The notes beneath the pieces were generated by a model. The model saw only the letters and a program-made list of their open reading frames with translations. It was not told the origin of the DNA and did not search any database. From Alphaproteobacteria bacterium (GTDB lineage: Bacteria; Pseudomonadota; Alphaproteobacteria; Acetobacterales; Acetobacteraceae): a stretch of DNA of 64,000 nt. The DNA is taken from the NCBI GenBank assembly GCA_026400815.1, contig JAPLOI010000004.1, positions 1-64,000 on the forward strand, in the 5' to 3' direction. A program made the translations under genes and the position numbers. This document shows positions 16,824 through 26,205 of the stretch, piece after piece. Position 1 is the first letter of the stretch, and every line of letters starts with the position of its first letter.

Positions 16824-17570
16824 TCACGATGCGTAGTCGGGTTCCTCGCGATCCAGGATGCGGCGCCAGGCGTCAAGGAACTGGCGGCCGTCATGCACTT
16901 CGCTCCAGGCCCCCTTGTGGTGAGCCCAGCGCAGATGGTCCGGCTGCCGGCGCAGCGGCAGCCCCGTCGAAGCCGCAAACAACTGGTATCCTACGGTCTT
17001 TTCCACCACGCACAGCTCATGAAATGCGTCGTGCACAGTGGGGCCGACCGTCATCACTCCATGATTGCCCATTACCAAGGTGGTCGCATCTCCGAGCGCC
17101 CGGGCCAGGCGATACCCCTCCTCAAGGTTCGTCGCCGGCCCCGTGGCTTCGTCATCATAGGCGACGCGATGATTGACCAGGAGGTTGTTGTGGTGAGCCA
17201 TGCAAAGCCGCCCACCTTCAATCATCGCAAGCGCGGTGATGTGGGGCGGATGCAGATGGATCGCGCACTTTGCAGCAGGGTTGGCGGCATGCACCGGCGC
17301 ATGAATGTGATACGTGACCGCGCGGACTTCGCGCCCCCCCGAAATCACATTCCCTTTGAAGTCGACCACCAGCAGGTTGTTGGCGGTGATCTCCTGAAAC
17401 AGCAGACCGCGGGCATTCACCAGGAACCGGTCGTCATACCCAGGCATCATCAAGCTGAAATGGTTCCCCAGCCCTTCATTGAACCCAAAGCGCACCGAAA
17501 GCCGAAACGCTGCAGCAAGGTCACAGCGCATCCCCCACTCAACATCGCTCATGCCGGCCGGTTTGCTCAT
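16824..17570 (-). CDS. Class II aldolase/adducin domain protein
   Basis: A 248-residue member of the class II aldolase/adducin family (fuculose-phosphate aldolase, ribulose-phosphate epimerase and related decarboxylases). It shows 'NEGLGNHFSL' (31-40), the zinc ligands His105 and His107 in 'AIHLHPPH', and a later His in 'MGNHGVMTVG'. The ATG at 17570 starts at the family boundary; the longer frame would add 49 unrelated residues. The family includes many non-aldolase enzymes acting on sugar acids or aromatic acids, so the substrate is unassigned. It probably shares a transcript with the C45 hydrolase. Confidence 0.88.
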   Translation of the reverse strand: MSKPAGMSDVEWGMRCDLAAAFRLSVRFGFNEGLGNHFSLMMPGYDDRFLVNARGLLFQEITANNLLVVDFKGNVISGGREVRAVTYHIHAPVHAANPAAKCAIHLHPPHITALAMIEGGRLCMAHHNNLLVNHRVAYDDEATGPATNLEEGYRLARALGDATTLVMGNHGVMTVGPTVHDAFHELCVVEKTVGYQLFAASTGLPLRRQPDHLRWAHHKGAWSEVHDGRQFLDAWRRILDREEPDYAS

Positions 17571-17762
17571 GGTGCCCTCCGATGACTGTTGCCCATAATC
17601 GTAAGGGAAGTTCTTCGATGTGGATACACTTGGCCAACCACAGCTTTCTGGATGCAGTGAGGCTCGCGGCCATGTTCGTCTCTGGAGCCGTGCTGCCACC
17701 ATGGGTTGACGCGACATGGACGCCTTGCCACGGTCGGCGAAGCCACTAGCCCGCCAGGTGCC

Positions 17763-18806
17763 ATGTCCGCCACGATCACAACGACCATCGCCGACAAGGG
17801 ACGCACGCTGCTACCCGGCATACTTCTGTGTGTTGCCGTTACGCTTGTTTCAGCCGGCCTGGGTTGGTTGGAGGCGCGGCTGCTGGGCCGTGCCTGGGTG
17901 GAAACACTGGTGATCGCGATCCTGCTGGGCACCGTGATTCGCAGCCTTTGGGTGCCGCCCGCTCATTTGCAGCGCGGCATCGCCTATGCTGGCAAGCAGA
18001 TGCTTGAATTTGCCATCGTACTGCTGGGCGCATCGGTCAGTGCCGTGACGATTATCGCTGCGGGACCACTGCTCCTGATGAGCGTGATCCTCGTCGTCGT
18101 GGGAGCGATGACCGCGAGTTTCCTCATCGGCCGGGCACTTGGCCTGCCCGCGAAAATGGCGACTCTCATCGCCAGCGGCAATGCCATATGCGGCAATTCC
18201 GCCATCGCCGCCGTGGCTCCGGTGATCGGCGCGACCCAGGCCGACGTGGCTGCGTCCATAGCCTTCACCGCGGTGCTGGGGGTTGCGACCGTTCTGATTC
18301 TGCCCTCGGTCGGCGAACTGCTTGGCATGACATTGTCTCAATATGGGACCTTGGCAGGCATGACCGTCTACGCCGTGCCGCAGGTCCTGGCCGCAACCGT
18401 TCCCGTTGGACCGGAAGCTGTTGAAATGGGCACGCTGGTCAAGCTTGTTCGCGTCCTGATGCTCGGCCCGGTCTGCCTGGTGCTGGCGATCATTGTTCAC
18501 CGGGCGGGCGCCAAGAATGGCACAGGCGTGAAGCTTGGGTTCAGCAAGATGGTCCCCTGGTTCATCATCGGCTTTATCGCGATGTTGGCCGTCCGCTCTC
18601 TGGGCCTGATCCCCGATCCACTGTTGGACCCGATCAAGCTCACCGCAGGTCTGCTGACAACGATCGCAATGGCAGCGCTTGGGCTGGGCGTTGACGTGCG
18701 CGTCGTGGCGCGCGCCGGCGGGCGGGTCACAGCCGCGGTCAGTTGTTCGTTGCTGATGCTGGGCGTGATCAGCGTGCTTCTCATCCGCCTGCTGAGCGTC
18801 GCCTGA
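17763..18806 (+). CDS. YeiH family putative sulfate exporter
   Basis: A 347-residue membrane protein with about ten transmembrane segments, matching the YeiH/UPF0324 family (conserved hypothetical 698 protein). Landmarks are 'ICGNSAIAAVAPVIGA' near 140-155 and 'AVPQVLAATVPVG' near 205, both typical of the family. Members are suggested to export sulfite/sulfate or related anions, based mainly on linkage with sulfonate catabolism genes; that link is not visible here. The ATG at 17763 lies close upstream of the first hydrophobic segment. It is divergent from the aldolase gene, with 192 bases between them that I cannot further interpret. Confidence 0.87.
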   Translation: MSATITTTIADKGRTLLPGILLCVAVTLVSAGLGWLEARLLGRAWVETLVIAILLGTVIRSLWVPPAHLQRGIAYAGKQMLEFAIVLLGASVSAVTIIAAGPLLLMSVILVVVGAMTASFLIGRALGLPAKMATLIASGNAICGNSAIAAVAPVIGATQADVAASIAFTAVLGVATVLILPSVGELLGMTLSQYGTLAGMTVYAVPQVLAATVPVGPEAVEMGTLVKLVRVLMLGPVCLVLAIIVHRAGAKNGTGVKLGFSKMVPWFIIGFIAMLAVRSLGLIPDPLLDPIKLTAGLLTTIAMAALGLGVDVRVVARAGGRVTAAVSCSLLMLGVISVLLIRLLSVA

Positions 18807-18888
18807 CACCGTTCCTGGCGCACCACTCGCATCACGGTTGCCCACAGTTCTCACCTATCCCAACGCCTTGAATGAGAGGAAGCGCAAG

Positions 18889-20028
18889 ATGGATTTATCT
18901 TTCGATCCGAATGCCTTGCCGTTCGACACGGACGCGATGCTAGCTGGGCTACGTCCATGGATTGAGTGCGAAAGCCCCACCTTCGATGCCGCAGCCGTAG
19001 AGCGCATGCTGGATCTCGCGGCACGAGACATGGTGATTGCCGGCGCCCGGATCGAGCGGATTGCCGGCCGCATGGGCTTCGCCGGCTGCTTGCGCGCCAC
19101 CTTTCCGCACGCAAGCACGGAGCCGGGCATTCTCGTGATGGGCCATATGGATACGGTCCACCCGATCGGCACGCTGGCAAAGCTGCCGTTCCGTCGCGAC
19201 GGGGAGAAATGCTTCGGCCCCGCGATCTTTGACATGAAGGGTGGCAACTACCTTTCGCTCGAAGCCGTCCGCCAGTTGGCCCGTGCGGGGATCCAAACCA
19301 AGTTGCCGGTCACCTTCCTTTTCACGCCAGATGAGGAAGTCGGCAGCCCCTCGACCCGCGACGTGATCGAGTCCGAGGCCGCCCGCCACAAATACGTGCT
19401 GGTCCCCGAACCCGGCCGGCCCGATGGCGGCGTTGTCACCGGGCGCTATGCCATCGCACGCTTCAACCTGGAGGCCACCGGCCGCCCCAGCCATGCAGGC
19501 TCCCGCCCCGGCGATGGGCGTAGCGCCATTCGGGAAATGGCCCGTCAGCTCATCGCCATCGAGGACATGACGACCTCCGACTGCACCTTCAGCGTCGGCG
19601 TGATCCATGGTGGGCAATGGGTCAATTGCGTGACCACCACATGCACGGGCGAAGCCTTGTCCATGGCCAAGCGGCAGGAGGACCTGGACAGGGGTGTGGA
19701 GCAGATGCTCGCCCTGCGCGCCGCCGGCAACGATGTGCAGTTCAAGGTCACCCGCGGCGTCACCCGCCCGGTTTGGGAGCCAGACGCCAAGGTCATGGCC
19801 CTCTATGAGCATGCGCGCGGCATCGCCAATCGCCTCGGTTTCGACATCGCCCACCAGAGCAGCGGCGGCGGTTCAGATGGCAACTTCACCGGCGCCATGG
19901 GCATCACCACGCTCGATGGGCTCGGCGTCCAGGGTGGGGGGGCGCATACCCTGGAAGAGCATATCGAAGTCGCAAGCCTGGCGCGTCGTGGCCGGCTGAT
20001 GGCTGGTCTCCTCGCGACATTGGCTTGA
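18889..20028 (+). CDS. M20 family metallopeptidase (glutamate carboxypeptidase-like)
   Basis: A 379-residue zinc-dependent amidohydrolase of the carboxypeptidase G2 group. Metal and catalytic residues are in place: His86 and Asp88 ('GHMDTVHP'), Asp115 ('IFDMKGGN'), and Glu149-Glu150 ('DEEVGS'). The dimerisation lid domain is at about 185-295. The family cleaves C-terminal glutamate from folates or dipeptides, or deacylates N-acyl amino acids; which applies is unknown. The ATG at 18889 follows GAGAGGAAGCG. No secretion signal is seen. It stands 83 bases after the YeiH gene and may be co-transcribed with it. Confidence 0.9.
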   Translation: MDLSFDPNALPFDTDAMLAGLRPWIECESPTFDAAAVERMLDLAARDMVIAGARIERIAGRMGFAGCLRATFPHASTEPGILVMGHMDTVHPIGTLAKLPFRRDGEKCFGPAIFDMKGGNYLSLEAVRQLARAGIQTKLPVTFLFTPDEEVGSPSTRDVIESEAARHKYVLVPEPGRPDGGVVTGRYAIARFNLEATGRPSHAGSRPGDGRSAIREMARQLIAIEDMTTSDCTFSVGVIHGGQWVNCVTTTCTGEALSMAKRQEDLDRGVEQMLALRAAGNDVQFKVTRGVTRPVWEPDAKVMALYEHARGIANRLGFDIAHQSSGGGSDGNFTGAMGITTLDGLGVQGGGAHTLEEHIEVASLARRGRLMAGLLATLA

Positions 20029-20261
20029 AACCTGGGCGCAGCGAGGAAGCAGGCCTGCTGGCCTTCGTCCTACTGCGCAAAAACCACCACTGATCGTCAC
20101 ACTATGGCCATGAGCAATCGCTATACGCCTGCCGGGGCTCATCGGGGCCCCGGAGCAGCTTGGCATGGGCCACGCCTTGTCGTAGCAGTGGCCATGCAGT
20201 GAATGCAGAGGTATGACGTGACGAGACACGCCCTGGCGCCCCGCTTTGGGGTCAGCCGCCA

Positions 20262-21899
20262 GTGACATCTCCGGCAGCCACCACCAGGGTTCGCCAGGGC
20301 GCATCGCATCGAGGCAGGATGGTCGATGCCATTGCTCTCGTCGCACTTGCGATCACCCTGTTGTTCGTCCTCACGACGGTCATCCGCTCACCATTGAAGG
20401 ATGACGTCGCGTGGCTGCTGTGGGTCGCCAAGAAATGGCTTGGTGGCCGGGACCTCTACGTTGACCTGGTAGAGGTCAACCCTCCGCTGGTGATCTGGCT
20501 CTACGCCATTCCCGCGGCCTTCTCGAACTGGCTGGATGTCGCACCAAAGCTCACGTCCACCTTGTTTTTTGCCACGATCCTGGTCGGATCAGCGTGGTGG
20601 ACGGCCAACCTGCTTCATGGCCGCGCATCTCTCTTTGATCGCCGCGCACCCGTCTTCAGCATCATCGCAATTCTGCTGCTGGTGCTCCCTGGGGTAGAAT
20701 TCGGCCAACGCGAGCACCTGCTGGCTGCCTCGGTATTGCCCTACATCGCGCTTTTCGTCCGCGCGCTGGAGGGTGAACCAGAACCCAGGTTCCAAGCCTC
20801 CCTCGCCGGGACATTCGCCGCGCTCGGCTGCGCGATGAAGCCGAGCTATGCGCTTGCACTGGTATTGGTTGAACTGATCGGGGTGCTTCGCGGCCACCGC
20901 CGGCTACGCTTGGCACCCGTCGCGTTCATCGCTGCCACCGGGTTGTACGGCGTTTCGGTGCTGATCTTCGAACCCGATTTCCTTACACGTGCCGTGCCTC
21001 TCGCCCTAACCCTCTACGGCGGGACAGACACGTCCGTCTGGCACATCCTGACAGAGAGCAGAAACCTGCTGTTCGGCCAGGCGGTCACGTTGCTGCTGTG
21101 CGCCTATCAGCGCGAGACGTTTGCCCGCCACTCCCCCTTCCTGCGCCATCTATTCCTGGCGCTTGTTGCCTTCGCTGTCGCCTGCACCGTGCTGTTCGTC
21201 ATGCAGGGGAAGGACTGGTTCTATCACCGCCTGCCCGCGACGACGGCGACGGTTCTGGCCCTGATTCTGTGGCTGTCCGTGGTCTTCACGGCACAATTCG
21301 GCCAACTCGCGGGAGCCGCTGGCAGGCCATCCTGGCGGCGCCTGGGCCTTCCCGTAACCTGCGGCATCGCGGCCATGTTCGCCTTCGGGTTCGCCAATGT
21401 GCAACGTATCCGCCCTTGGGTGGAGGCTGCTGCGGAGCCGAACCTCTCCACCGAAGTGAAGCTGGTGAAGCTGATCAAGCGCGAGAAGGCCAAGACCTAT
21501 ATCGCCTTCTCCGAATGGATCGCCCTCGGCTTCCCGGTCGTGAACGAGAGTGGCGTTTCCTGGACGTCGCGGTTCGATTCAATGTGGGCGCTGAAAGGCG
21601 AGATCTGGAAGACACGGCAGGATGGCCGCCCGCCCAAGGAATGGCCCATTCGCCGCTGGGTGGCACGCGACTTCGTCGCCGGGTGCCCGGATATAGCCGT
21701 GGTCGATACCCGGGAGGGTACGAACTACATCGCCGTCCTGGTCGGCTCCGACGAAGAATTCGCCCGCGCCTGGTCGCACTACCGCGAGATCGCCTTCTTC
21801 GACGGCCTGCGGGTGTTCAAGCGCGAGGAGCTCGGCTGTGCGAGTGAGCCGCTCCCTCTCGGCCGCCCCCCGCAGACCGCAGTCGTACCCCAGGAATAG
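20262..21899 (+). CDS. Polytopic membrane protein, probable GT-C glycosyltransferase
   Basis: A 545-residue membrane protein with around ten hydrophobic helices in the first 400 residues and a soluble C-terminal part. The first extracytoplasmic loop contains an acidic pair, 'PLKDDVAWLLW', followed by 'RDLYVDLVEVNPPLVIWLY'. This is the layout of GT-C polyprenyl-phosphate-dependent glycosyltransferases (dolichyl-phosphate-mannose family), which use the acidic pair for catalysis. The start is uncertain: GTG at 20262 or ATG at 20319, just before the first helix. No envelope polysaccharide genes are adjacent, so the acceptor is unknown. Its 3' end meets the convergent M20 dipeptidase gene after three bases. 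Confidence 0.72.
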   Translation: MTSPAATTRVRQGASHRGRMVDAIALVALAITLLFVLTTVIRSPLKDDVAWLLWVAKKWLGGRDLYVDLVEVNPPLVIWLYAIPAAFSNWLDVAPKLTSTLFFATILVGSAWWTANLLHGRASLFDRRAPVFSIIAILLLVLPGVEFGQREHLLAASVLPYIALFVRALEGEPEPRFQASLAGTFAALGCAMKPSYALALVLVELIGVLRGHRRLRLAPVAFIAATGLYGVSVLIFEPDFLTRAVPLALTLYGGTDTSVWHILTESRNLLFGQAVTLLLCAYQRETFARHSPFLRHLFLALVAFAVACTVLFVMQGKDWFYHRLPATTATVLALILWLSVVFTAQFGQLAGAAGRPSWRRLGLPVTCGIAAMFAFGFANVQRIRPWVEAAAEPNLSTEVKLVKLIKREKAKTYIAFSEWIALGFPVVNESGVSWTSRFDSMWALKGEIWKTRQDGRPPKEWPIRRWVARDFVAGCPDIAVVDTREGTNYIAVLVGSDEEFARAWSHYREIAFFDGLRVFKREELGCASEPLPLGRPPQTAVVPQE

Positions 21900-21902
21900 C
21901 TC

Positions 21903-23306
21903 TCAGGCCTTCGCCAACTCCGGCAACGCACGCACCCATGCCTTGAGCCCGTCGTCGAAAGACGACAGCCGGAAGAACTCATTCGGCGCGTGGATGTTCT
22001 CGTCGGCAATGGCGTAGCTCAGCATCACGGTTTCCAGACCCAGGTGCTCCTTCACCATGGCTGAGATCGGCAGCGTCCCGCCCACACCGACGCGCAGCGG
22101 CTTTCGGCCATGGACTTGTTCGATGACCCGTTCGACAGCGGCCAGGAAGCGATCGTCCTCAGGCACTGCATAAGCGGCGGTACCACCGCGAGACCGGCGC
22201 ACCTCGGCTGTCGCCCAGCGCGGGCAATGGGCCAGGAGATGCTTCTCCACCGCCTCCGCGGCCCGGACAGGATCCTGTCCGGGTCCCAGGCGGCAGGTAA
22301 TCTTGGCACTGGCCGTGGCGGGGATCACGGTCTTGCCGCCTACGCCCTGATACCCGCTGGTAAGGCCATTCACCTCGATGGTCGGGCGCAGCCAGAGCGA
22401 CTCCAGCAAGCGCACGCCCGGCTCGATCGCACCCGGCACGGCACCGATCTCAGCAAAGAATTTCGCTTCGTCGAACCCCAGCGCCTCCATGCTCGCGTAG
22501 TCGCTGTTGGAAGGGCGCTGCAATCCGTCCATGAACCCAGGCACGGCGATGCGGCCATCGGCGTCGTGCAGCGTGGCCAGCATCCGGGCGAGCACCATCG
22601 CGGCATTGCCCACAGGCCCGCCATAACGGCCGGAATGAAGATCCGTCCCAGCGGTCTGGACATGCAATTCCATGCCGATATTGCCGCGGCTGTTGGTGTT
22701 CACGCTGGGCGTGCCAGGGCGCCAGCGGCCGCCATCGGCACTGACCAGAACATCGGCGGAGAGCAACTCCCGGTGCGAAACGAACAGCCCCGGCAGCGAA
22801 CGGCTGCCGATCTCCTCCTCGCCCTCCAGCAGCACCTTCACATTCAGCGGCAGCCCACCTGTCACTGCGAGCCAGGCCTCAAGGCCCGACAACGCAATCC
22901 ACAGCGGCGACTTGTCGTCGCTCGCCCCGCGCGCCACGTAGCGATCGGCGTGCAGCGTGGGCTCGAACGGCGGCGAGGCCCAGGCCTCCAGGGGATCCGG
23001 CGGCTGAACGTCGTAATGGCCATACACCAGAATGGTGGGCATGCCCGGCGCACCGGTCCACTGCGCGAACACCGCGCTGTGGCCACCGTTGTTGAGCAGT
23101 TGCACATCTGCCATGCCCATGCGGGCCAGCCGCGCCTGAAGCAGCGCGGCCGCCTTGTCCATGCCGTCCTTGTAGGCAGGGTCGGTGGAGACGGACGGGC
23201 AGCGGATCAGGTCGAACAGCTCGTCCAGCAGGCGCTGGCGATTATCCGCCATCCAGGCATCGGCCGCCGCGATCGCATCCTGCCCGGACGGTCCAGCAAC
23301 GCTCAT
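21903..23306 (-). CDS. M20/M25/M40 family dipeptidase
   Basis: A 467-residue metal-dependent dipeptidase or amidohydrolase of the carnosinase/ArgE-DapE superfamily. The metal site reads His97 and Asp99 ('YGHYDVQPP'), Asp131 ('GASDDKSP') and Glu163-Glu164 ('EGEEEIGS'). The lid domain occupies about 205-370. The ATG overlaps the upstream SDR stop as ATGA, so it is the last gene of a coupled four-gene set (creatininase, reductase, SDR, peptidase). In this setting it probably hydrolyses an amide made or released by the other three. Confidence 0.92.
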   Translation of the reverse strand: MSVAGPSGQDAIAAADAWMADNRQRLLDELFDLIRCPSVSTDPAYKDGMDKAAALLQARLARMGMADVQLLNNGGHSAVFAQWTGAPGMPTILVYGHYDVQPPDPLEAWASPPFEPTLHADRYVARGASDDKSPLWIALSGLEAWLAVTGGLPLNVKVLLEGEEEIGSRSLPGLFVSHRELLSADVLVSADGGRWRPGTPSVNTNSRGNIGMELHVQTAGTDLHSGRYGGPVGNAAMVLARMLATLHDADGRIAVPGFMDGLQRPSNSDYASMEALGFDEAKFFAEIGAVPGAIEPGVRLLESLWLRPTIEVNGLTSGYQGVGGKTVIPATASAKITCRLGPGQDPVRAAEAVEKHLLAHCPRWATAEVRRSRGGTAAYAVPEDDRFLAAVERVIEQVHGRKPLRVGVGGTLPISAMVKEHLGLETVMLSYAIADENIHAPNEFFRLSSFDDGLKAWVRALPELAKA

Positions 23307-24058
23307 CGCCCGCCATCCACCTGAAGGATCTGCCCGTTCACGAAGCTACCGAGGTCAGAGGCGAAGAACAGCACGCCGTTGGCAATATCCTGCGCGGTGC
23401 CAAGTTTCTTGAGCGCGATACGATCCACCAGCGCCTTCTGCCCCTCCGCCCCGTAGCTCTCCCACTGCACTTCGGTGGAGGGATTGGAACGGATGAAGCC
23501 AGGCGCGACGGAATTTACGGTAATGCCGAACGCGCCCAGCTCATGGGCCAACTGGCGAGTGAGACCGACGACCGCATGCTTGGAGGAGCAATACGCCTGG
23601 ATACCGGTGAGCGAGGCCTGCAGCCCGGCGCCCGAGGAGATGTTGATGATGCGCCCGGCACCCGCCTTCTTCATCGCCGTTGCCACCGCGCGCGACAGCC
23701 CCATGGCCGCGCCGACATTCACGTCGAACACGATCTGCCACTCGTCATCGGAAATCTCGTCGATCGGGTGCATCACCTGCCCGGCCACGCCGCCCGCGTT
23801 GTTCACCAGCACGTAAACTGCCTGCCCCGTCGCCTGCTCCACATCCCGGACCCAGGCGGTGGCTGCCTTCCGGTCGGTGAGGTCGAGCACCTTGGTGGTC
23901 GCACCGGTCACCCGGGCAGTCTCGGCCAGCGGCTCCGGCCGTAGGTCACAGGCGTGCACGATGGCACCCAGGTTGGCGAAGGTCGCGGCGATGGCACGGC
24001 CGATGCCGTGGCCAGCGCCAGAGACAACAACCACGCAGCCGTCAAAGCGGATGTTCAT
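23303..24058 (-). CDS. SDR family oxidoreductase
   Basis: A 251-residue classical short-chain dehydrogenase. It has the NAD(P)-binding 'SGAGHGIG' (13-20), 'NNAGG' (86-90), the catalytic Ser near 141 and the YxxxK motif at Tyr156-Lys160 ('YCSSK'). Asp38 after the second strand ('ACDLR') suggests NAD rather than NADP. It oxidises or reduces an alcohol/carbonyl that cannot be named from sequence. Both ends overlap neighbours by ATGA, placing it between the ketopantoate reductase-like gene and the M20 peptidase. Confidence 0.9.
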   Translation of the reverse strand: MNIRFDGCVVVVSGAGHGIGRAIAATFANLGAIVHACDLRPEPLAETARVTGATTKVLDLTDRKAATAWVRDVEQATGQAVYVLVNNAGGVAGQVMHPIDEISDDEWQIVFDVNVGAAMGLSRAVATAMKKAGAGRIINISSGAGLQASLTGIQAYCSSKHAVVGLTRQLAHELGAFGITVNSVAPGFIRSNPSTEVQWESYGAEGQKALVDRIALKKLGTAQDIANGVLFFASDLGSFVNGQILQVDGGR

Positions 24059-25065
24059 TGCGGCAAAAGCTCCAGCAGGTTGTCGTCGCTCATCGGGCGC
24101 GTGCCCGCCTCGATCTCATGGATCAAAGCGACAAGCTTGGAAATGGTCGGCGTCGCAATGCCATGCTTCGCCCCGATATCGGCGATCGGCTTGATCTGCA
24201 CATCCACCTCGGTGGTCCGCTTGCGCACGAACAGGTCGCGCCAGATCCCGGAATGGGTCTTCGCTGACGGTCGGTTGAAGATGACGAGATCAGCGATGGC
24301 CTTCTCCGCCAGTTCGCGCGGTGCGTTCGGCATGAACGCGCCGGGGTCGTAGCCGTTGAAACCCATCGGCGTGATGCCTTCGGCCAAGGTCACTTCGTTC
24401 ACCTCGCGGCCGATGGCGCGCCACACCGGCATCATCTCCGGCCGGGCGAGGCAATCCGCAATGCCCTTCGCCCCCAGCGCCTGGGCGAACAGCATCGCGC
24501 CGTAGCCCAGCTTGCCCCAGAGGTAACCCGAGATATTTGCGGTGATGATCGCACCCGGCTCGAACTCGGACAGGATGCCATGCAGCGCCATCAGCCGCTC
24601 GGTGGTGCGGCCGTGCAGTTCACCCAGCACCACCGCGCCGCGGCTGCCGAACATCACCTCGCCGGGGGCGATCCAGTCAGTCGAGTAGTTGATGAAGGCA
24701 CCCACGGTGCGATCGCGCCCGATGATCGGGGCAATGATGGTCTCGCAAAGCCCGTTCTGCAGCGACAGCACATAGCCGTCCTGCGACAAATGCGGCATCA
24801 GCGCGCGCGTGGCTGCCTCGGTGTGCTGGGCCTTCACCGCCAGGAAGATCATGTCCCAGGTGCCCTCCACCTCATCCGGCATGAAGGCGGGGGCCACCAC
24901 GGTGAACTGGTCCACCGGCCCGGTGATCTTCAATCCGCTCGTGCGGATGGCCTTCACGTGGTCTTCCACGACATCTACGAAGGTGATGTCGTGGCCTGCG
25001 CGCTTGAGGTAGGCACCGGCGGTGCCGCCAATGGCGCCCGCCCCCCAGATCAGAATGCGGGCCAT
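24055..25065 (-). CDS. Ketopantoate reductase family protein
   Basis: A 336-residue NAD(P)-dependent reductase of the ApbA/PanE superfamily. The N-terminal Rossmann motif is 'WGAGAIGG', followed by 'FLAVKAQHT' and 'LQNGLCE', both standard ApbA/PanE blocks; the helical C-terminal domain begins near 185. The sequence diverges from housekeeping PanE, with a longer C-terminal half, and sits in a catabolic-looking operon. It more likely reduces another 2-oxo acid than makes pantoate. The ATG at 25065 lies one base after the creatininase stop; the longer frame reads back into that gene. Confidence 0.82.
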   Translation of the reverse strand: MARILIWGAGAIGGTAGAYLKRAGHDITFVDVVEDHVKAIRTSGLKITGPVDQFTVVAPAFMPDEVEGTWDMIFLAVKAQHTEAATRALMPHLSQDGYVLSLQNGLCETIIAPIIGRDRTVGAFINYSTDWIAPGEVMFGSRGAVVLGELHGRTTERLMALHGILSEFEPGAIITANISGYLWGKLGYGAMLFAQALGAKGIADCLARPEMMPVWRAIGREVNEVTLAEGITPMGFNGYDPGAFMPNAPRELAEKAIADLVIFNRPSAKTHSGIWRDLFVRKRTTEVDVQIKPIADIGAKHGIATPTISKLVALIHEIEAGTRPMSDDNLLELLPQ

Positions 25066-25066
25066 G

Positions 25067-25759
25067 CTACCAGTTCTCCATCTGGGCTCGGGTCTCTTCC
25101 ACGGCCACATTCCAGATCGCCAGCATGTCCTCATCCGGGCGCTGGGTCCGGCCGCCGAAATTGCCGTCCTCCAGCAGGGTGCGAGATTCGAACGGGGCCA
25201 GCGTGCGCAGGCGCTCCAGGTCGACCATCTCCTTCACCCCGTCCGCCGGCGTGGTCGGCAGCCGGGTCCAGGGGAAGTTCTCCATCCAGCTGCCGTGGCT
25301 GGCCACTCGGTCGGTGGCCTGGCACATCGCGAAGGTGCGCGGCGCGTTGTACCAGTTGTGGAAGCGCACCCGGCAATCCGGGTTGTCCATCATCCACTCC
25401 TGCGCCAGCGCACCGGCAGGCGCGTTACCGCCATGGCCGTTCACCACCACGATGCGGCGAAATCCGCTGCGCTTCATGCTGTCCAGCAGGTCCCGCACCA
25501 CGGCGCACAGCGTCTCAACGCGCAGGGTCATGCTGCCGGGAAACGCCTGGAAATAGGGAGCCAGCCCGAACGGGATCGCCGGAAAGACCGGAATCCCCAG
25601 CGGTTCCGCCGCCTCAACCGCCACACGCTCGGCCAGGATCGCATCCGTGGCGAGCGACAGGCCCGCGTGCTGCTCCACACTGCCAATGGGCAGAACACCG
25701 CGGTCGTCGTGCCGCAGCCAGTCTTCGACCATCCGCCAATCCATCTGCGCGATGCGCAT
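25067..25759 (-). CDS. Creatininase family amidohydrolase
   Basis: A 230-residue member of the creatininase superfamily, which opens cyclic or linear amides with two metal ions. 'IGSVEQHAGLSLATDA' supplies Glu29, His31 and Asp39 as expected metal ligands, and 'VNGHGGN' carries the second histidine block. The family includes creatininase, FAPy deformylases of riboflavin/deazaflavin synthesis and mycofactocin peptidases, so a true creatinine substrate is not implied. The start at 25759 is tentative; an alternative lies 18 bases upstream. It leads the coupled four-gene set and may be co-transcribed with a small membrane protein 86 bases upstream. Confidence 0.82.
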   Translation of the reverse strand: MRIAQMDWRMVEDWLRHDDRGVLPIGSVEQHAGLSLATDAILAERVAVEAAEPLGIPVFPAIPFGLAPYFQAFPGSMTLRVETLCAVVRDLLDSMKRSGFRRIVVVNGHGGNAPAGALAQEWMMDNPDCRVRFHNWYNAPRTFAMCQATDRVASHGSWMENFPWTRLPTTPADGVKEMVDLERLRTLAPFESRTLLEDGNFGGRTQRPDEDMLAIWNVAVEETRAQMENW

Positions 25760-25844
25760 GCCAATCCCCCACGCCAAAACGGCTAGGGGGACACGCTGCC
25801 ACAGATCGAAGCCCCGTCAACCGGCCAGATCGGCCAACGGCAAA

Positions 25845-26054
25845 CTACTGGCTGGCTGCGGCCACCCGGTCGCAATTCATACGGTTCGCCATCAGGCAAT
25901 CCTCAACCCGCGTGGCATGGGACAGGCGTTGCACCAGATAGACACTGGCAACCAACACAGCGAGCGTCACAGCCAAGCCGGCAAGGCTCAGCGTCTGCCG
26001 ATTGGCGATTTCGGTACTGGTGGTCTCGTTCTGGAACTGCGGGCTGCCCGACAT
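25845..26054 (-). CDS. Small single-span membrane protein, unknown function
   Basis: A 69-residue protein with a polar N-terminus, one clear transmembrane helix (about 22-42, 'LSLAGLAVTLAVLVASVYLV') and a C-terminal part with two cysteines in 'EDCLMANRMNCDRV'. The paired cysteines outside the membrane could form a disulfide. I know no named family. It is unlikely to be a shadow because the hydrophobic span and the start agree and no other frame is convincing here. It lies between the creatininase operon, on the same strand downstream, and the divergent lctP-like gene. Confidence 0.65.
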   Translation of the reverse strand: MSGSPQFQNETTSTEIANRQTLSLAGLAVTLAVLVASVYLVQRLSHATRVEDCLMANRMNCDRVAAASQ

Positions 26055-26205
26055 TCCACCTTCTCCACCCGCCGCTTGCGCTGCGTTGCGCCGGGGTCCC
26101 TTGAAGTTTAGCCGAAACCGCGGGATCAAGCGCAACGATGACTGCATGTGCGGGGTGCACGCCAGGGTTGACCCCGCCGGCGAGGCAACGCCGGAGGCAA
26201 ACCCA

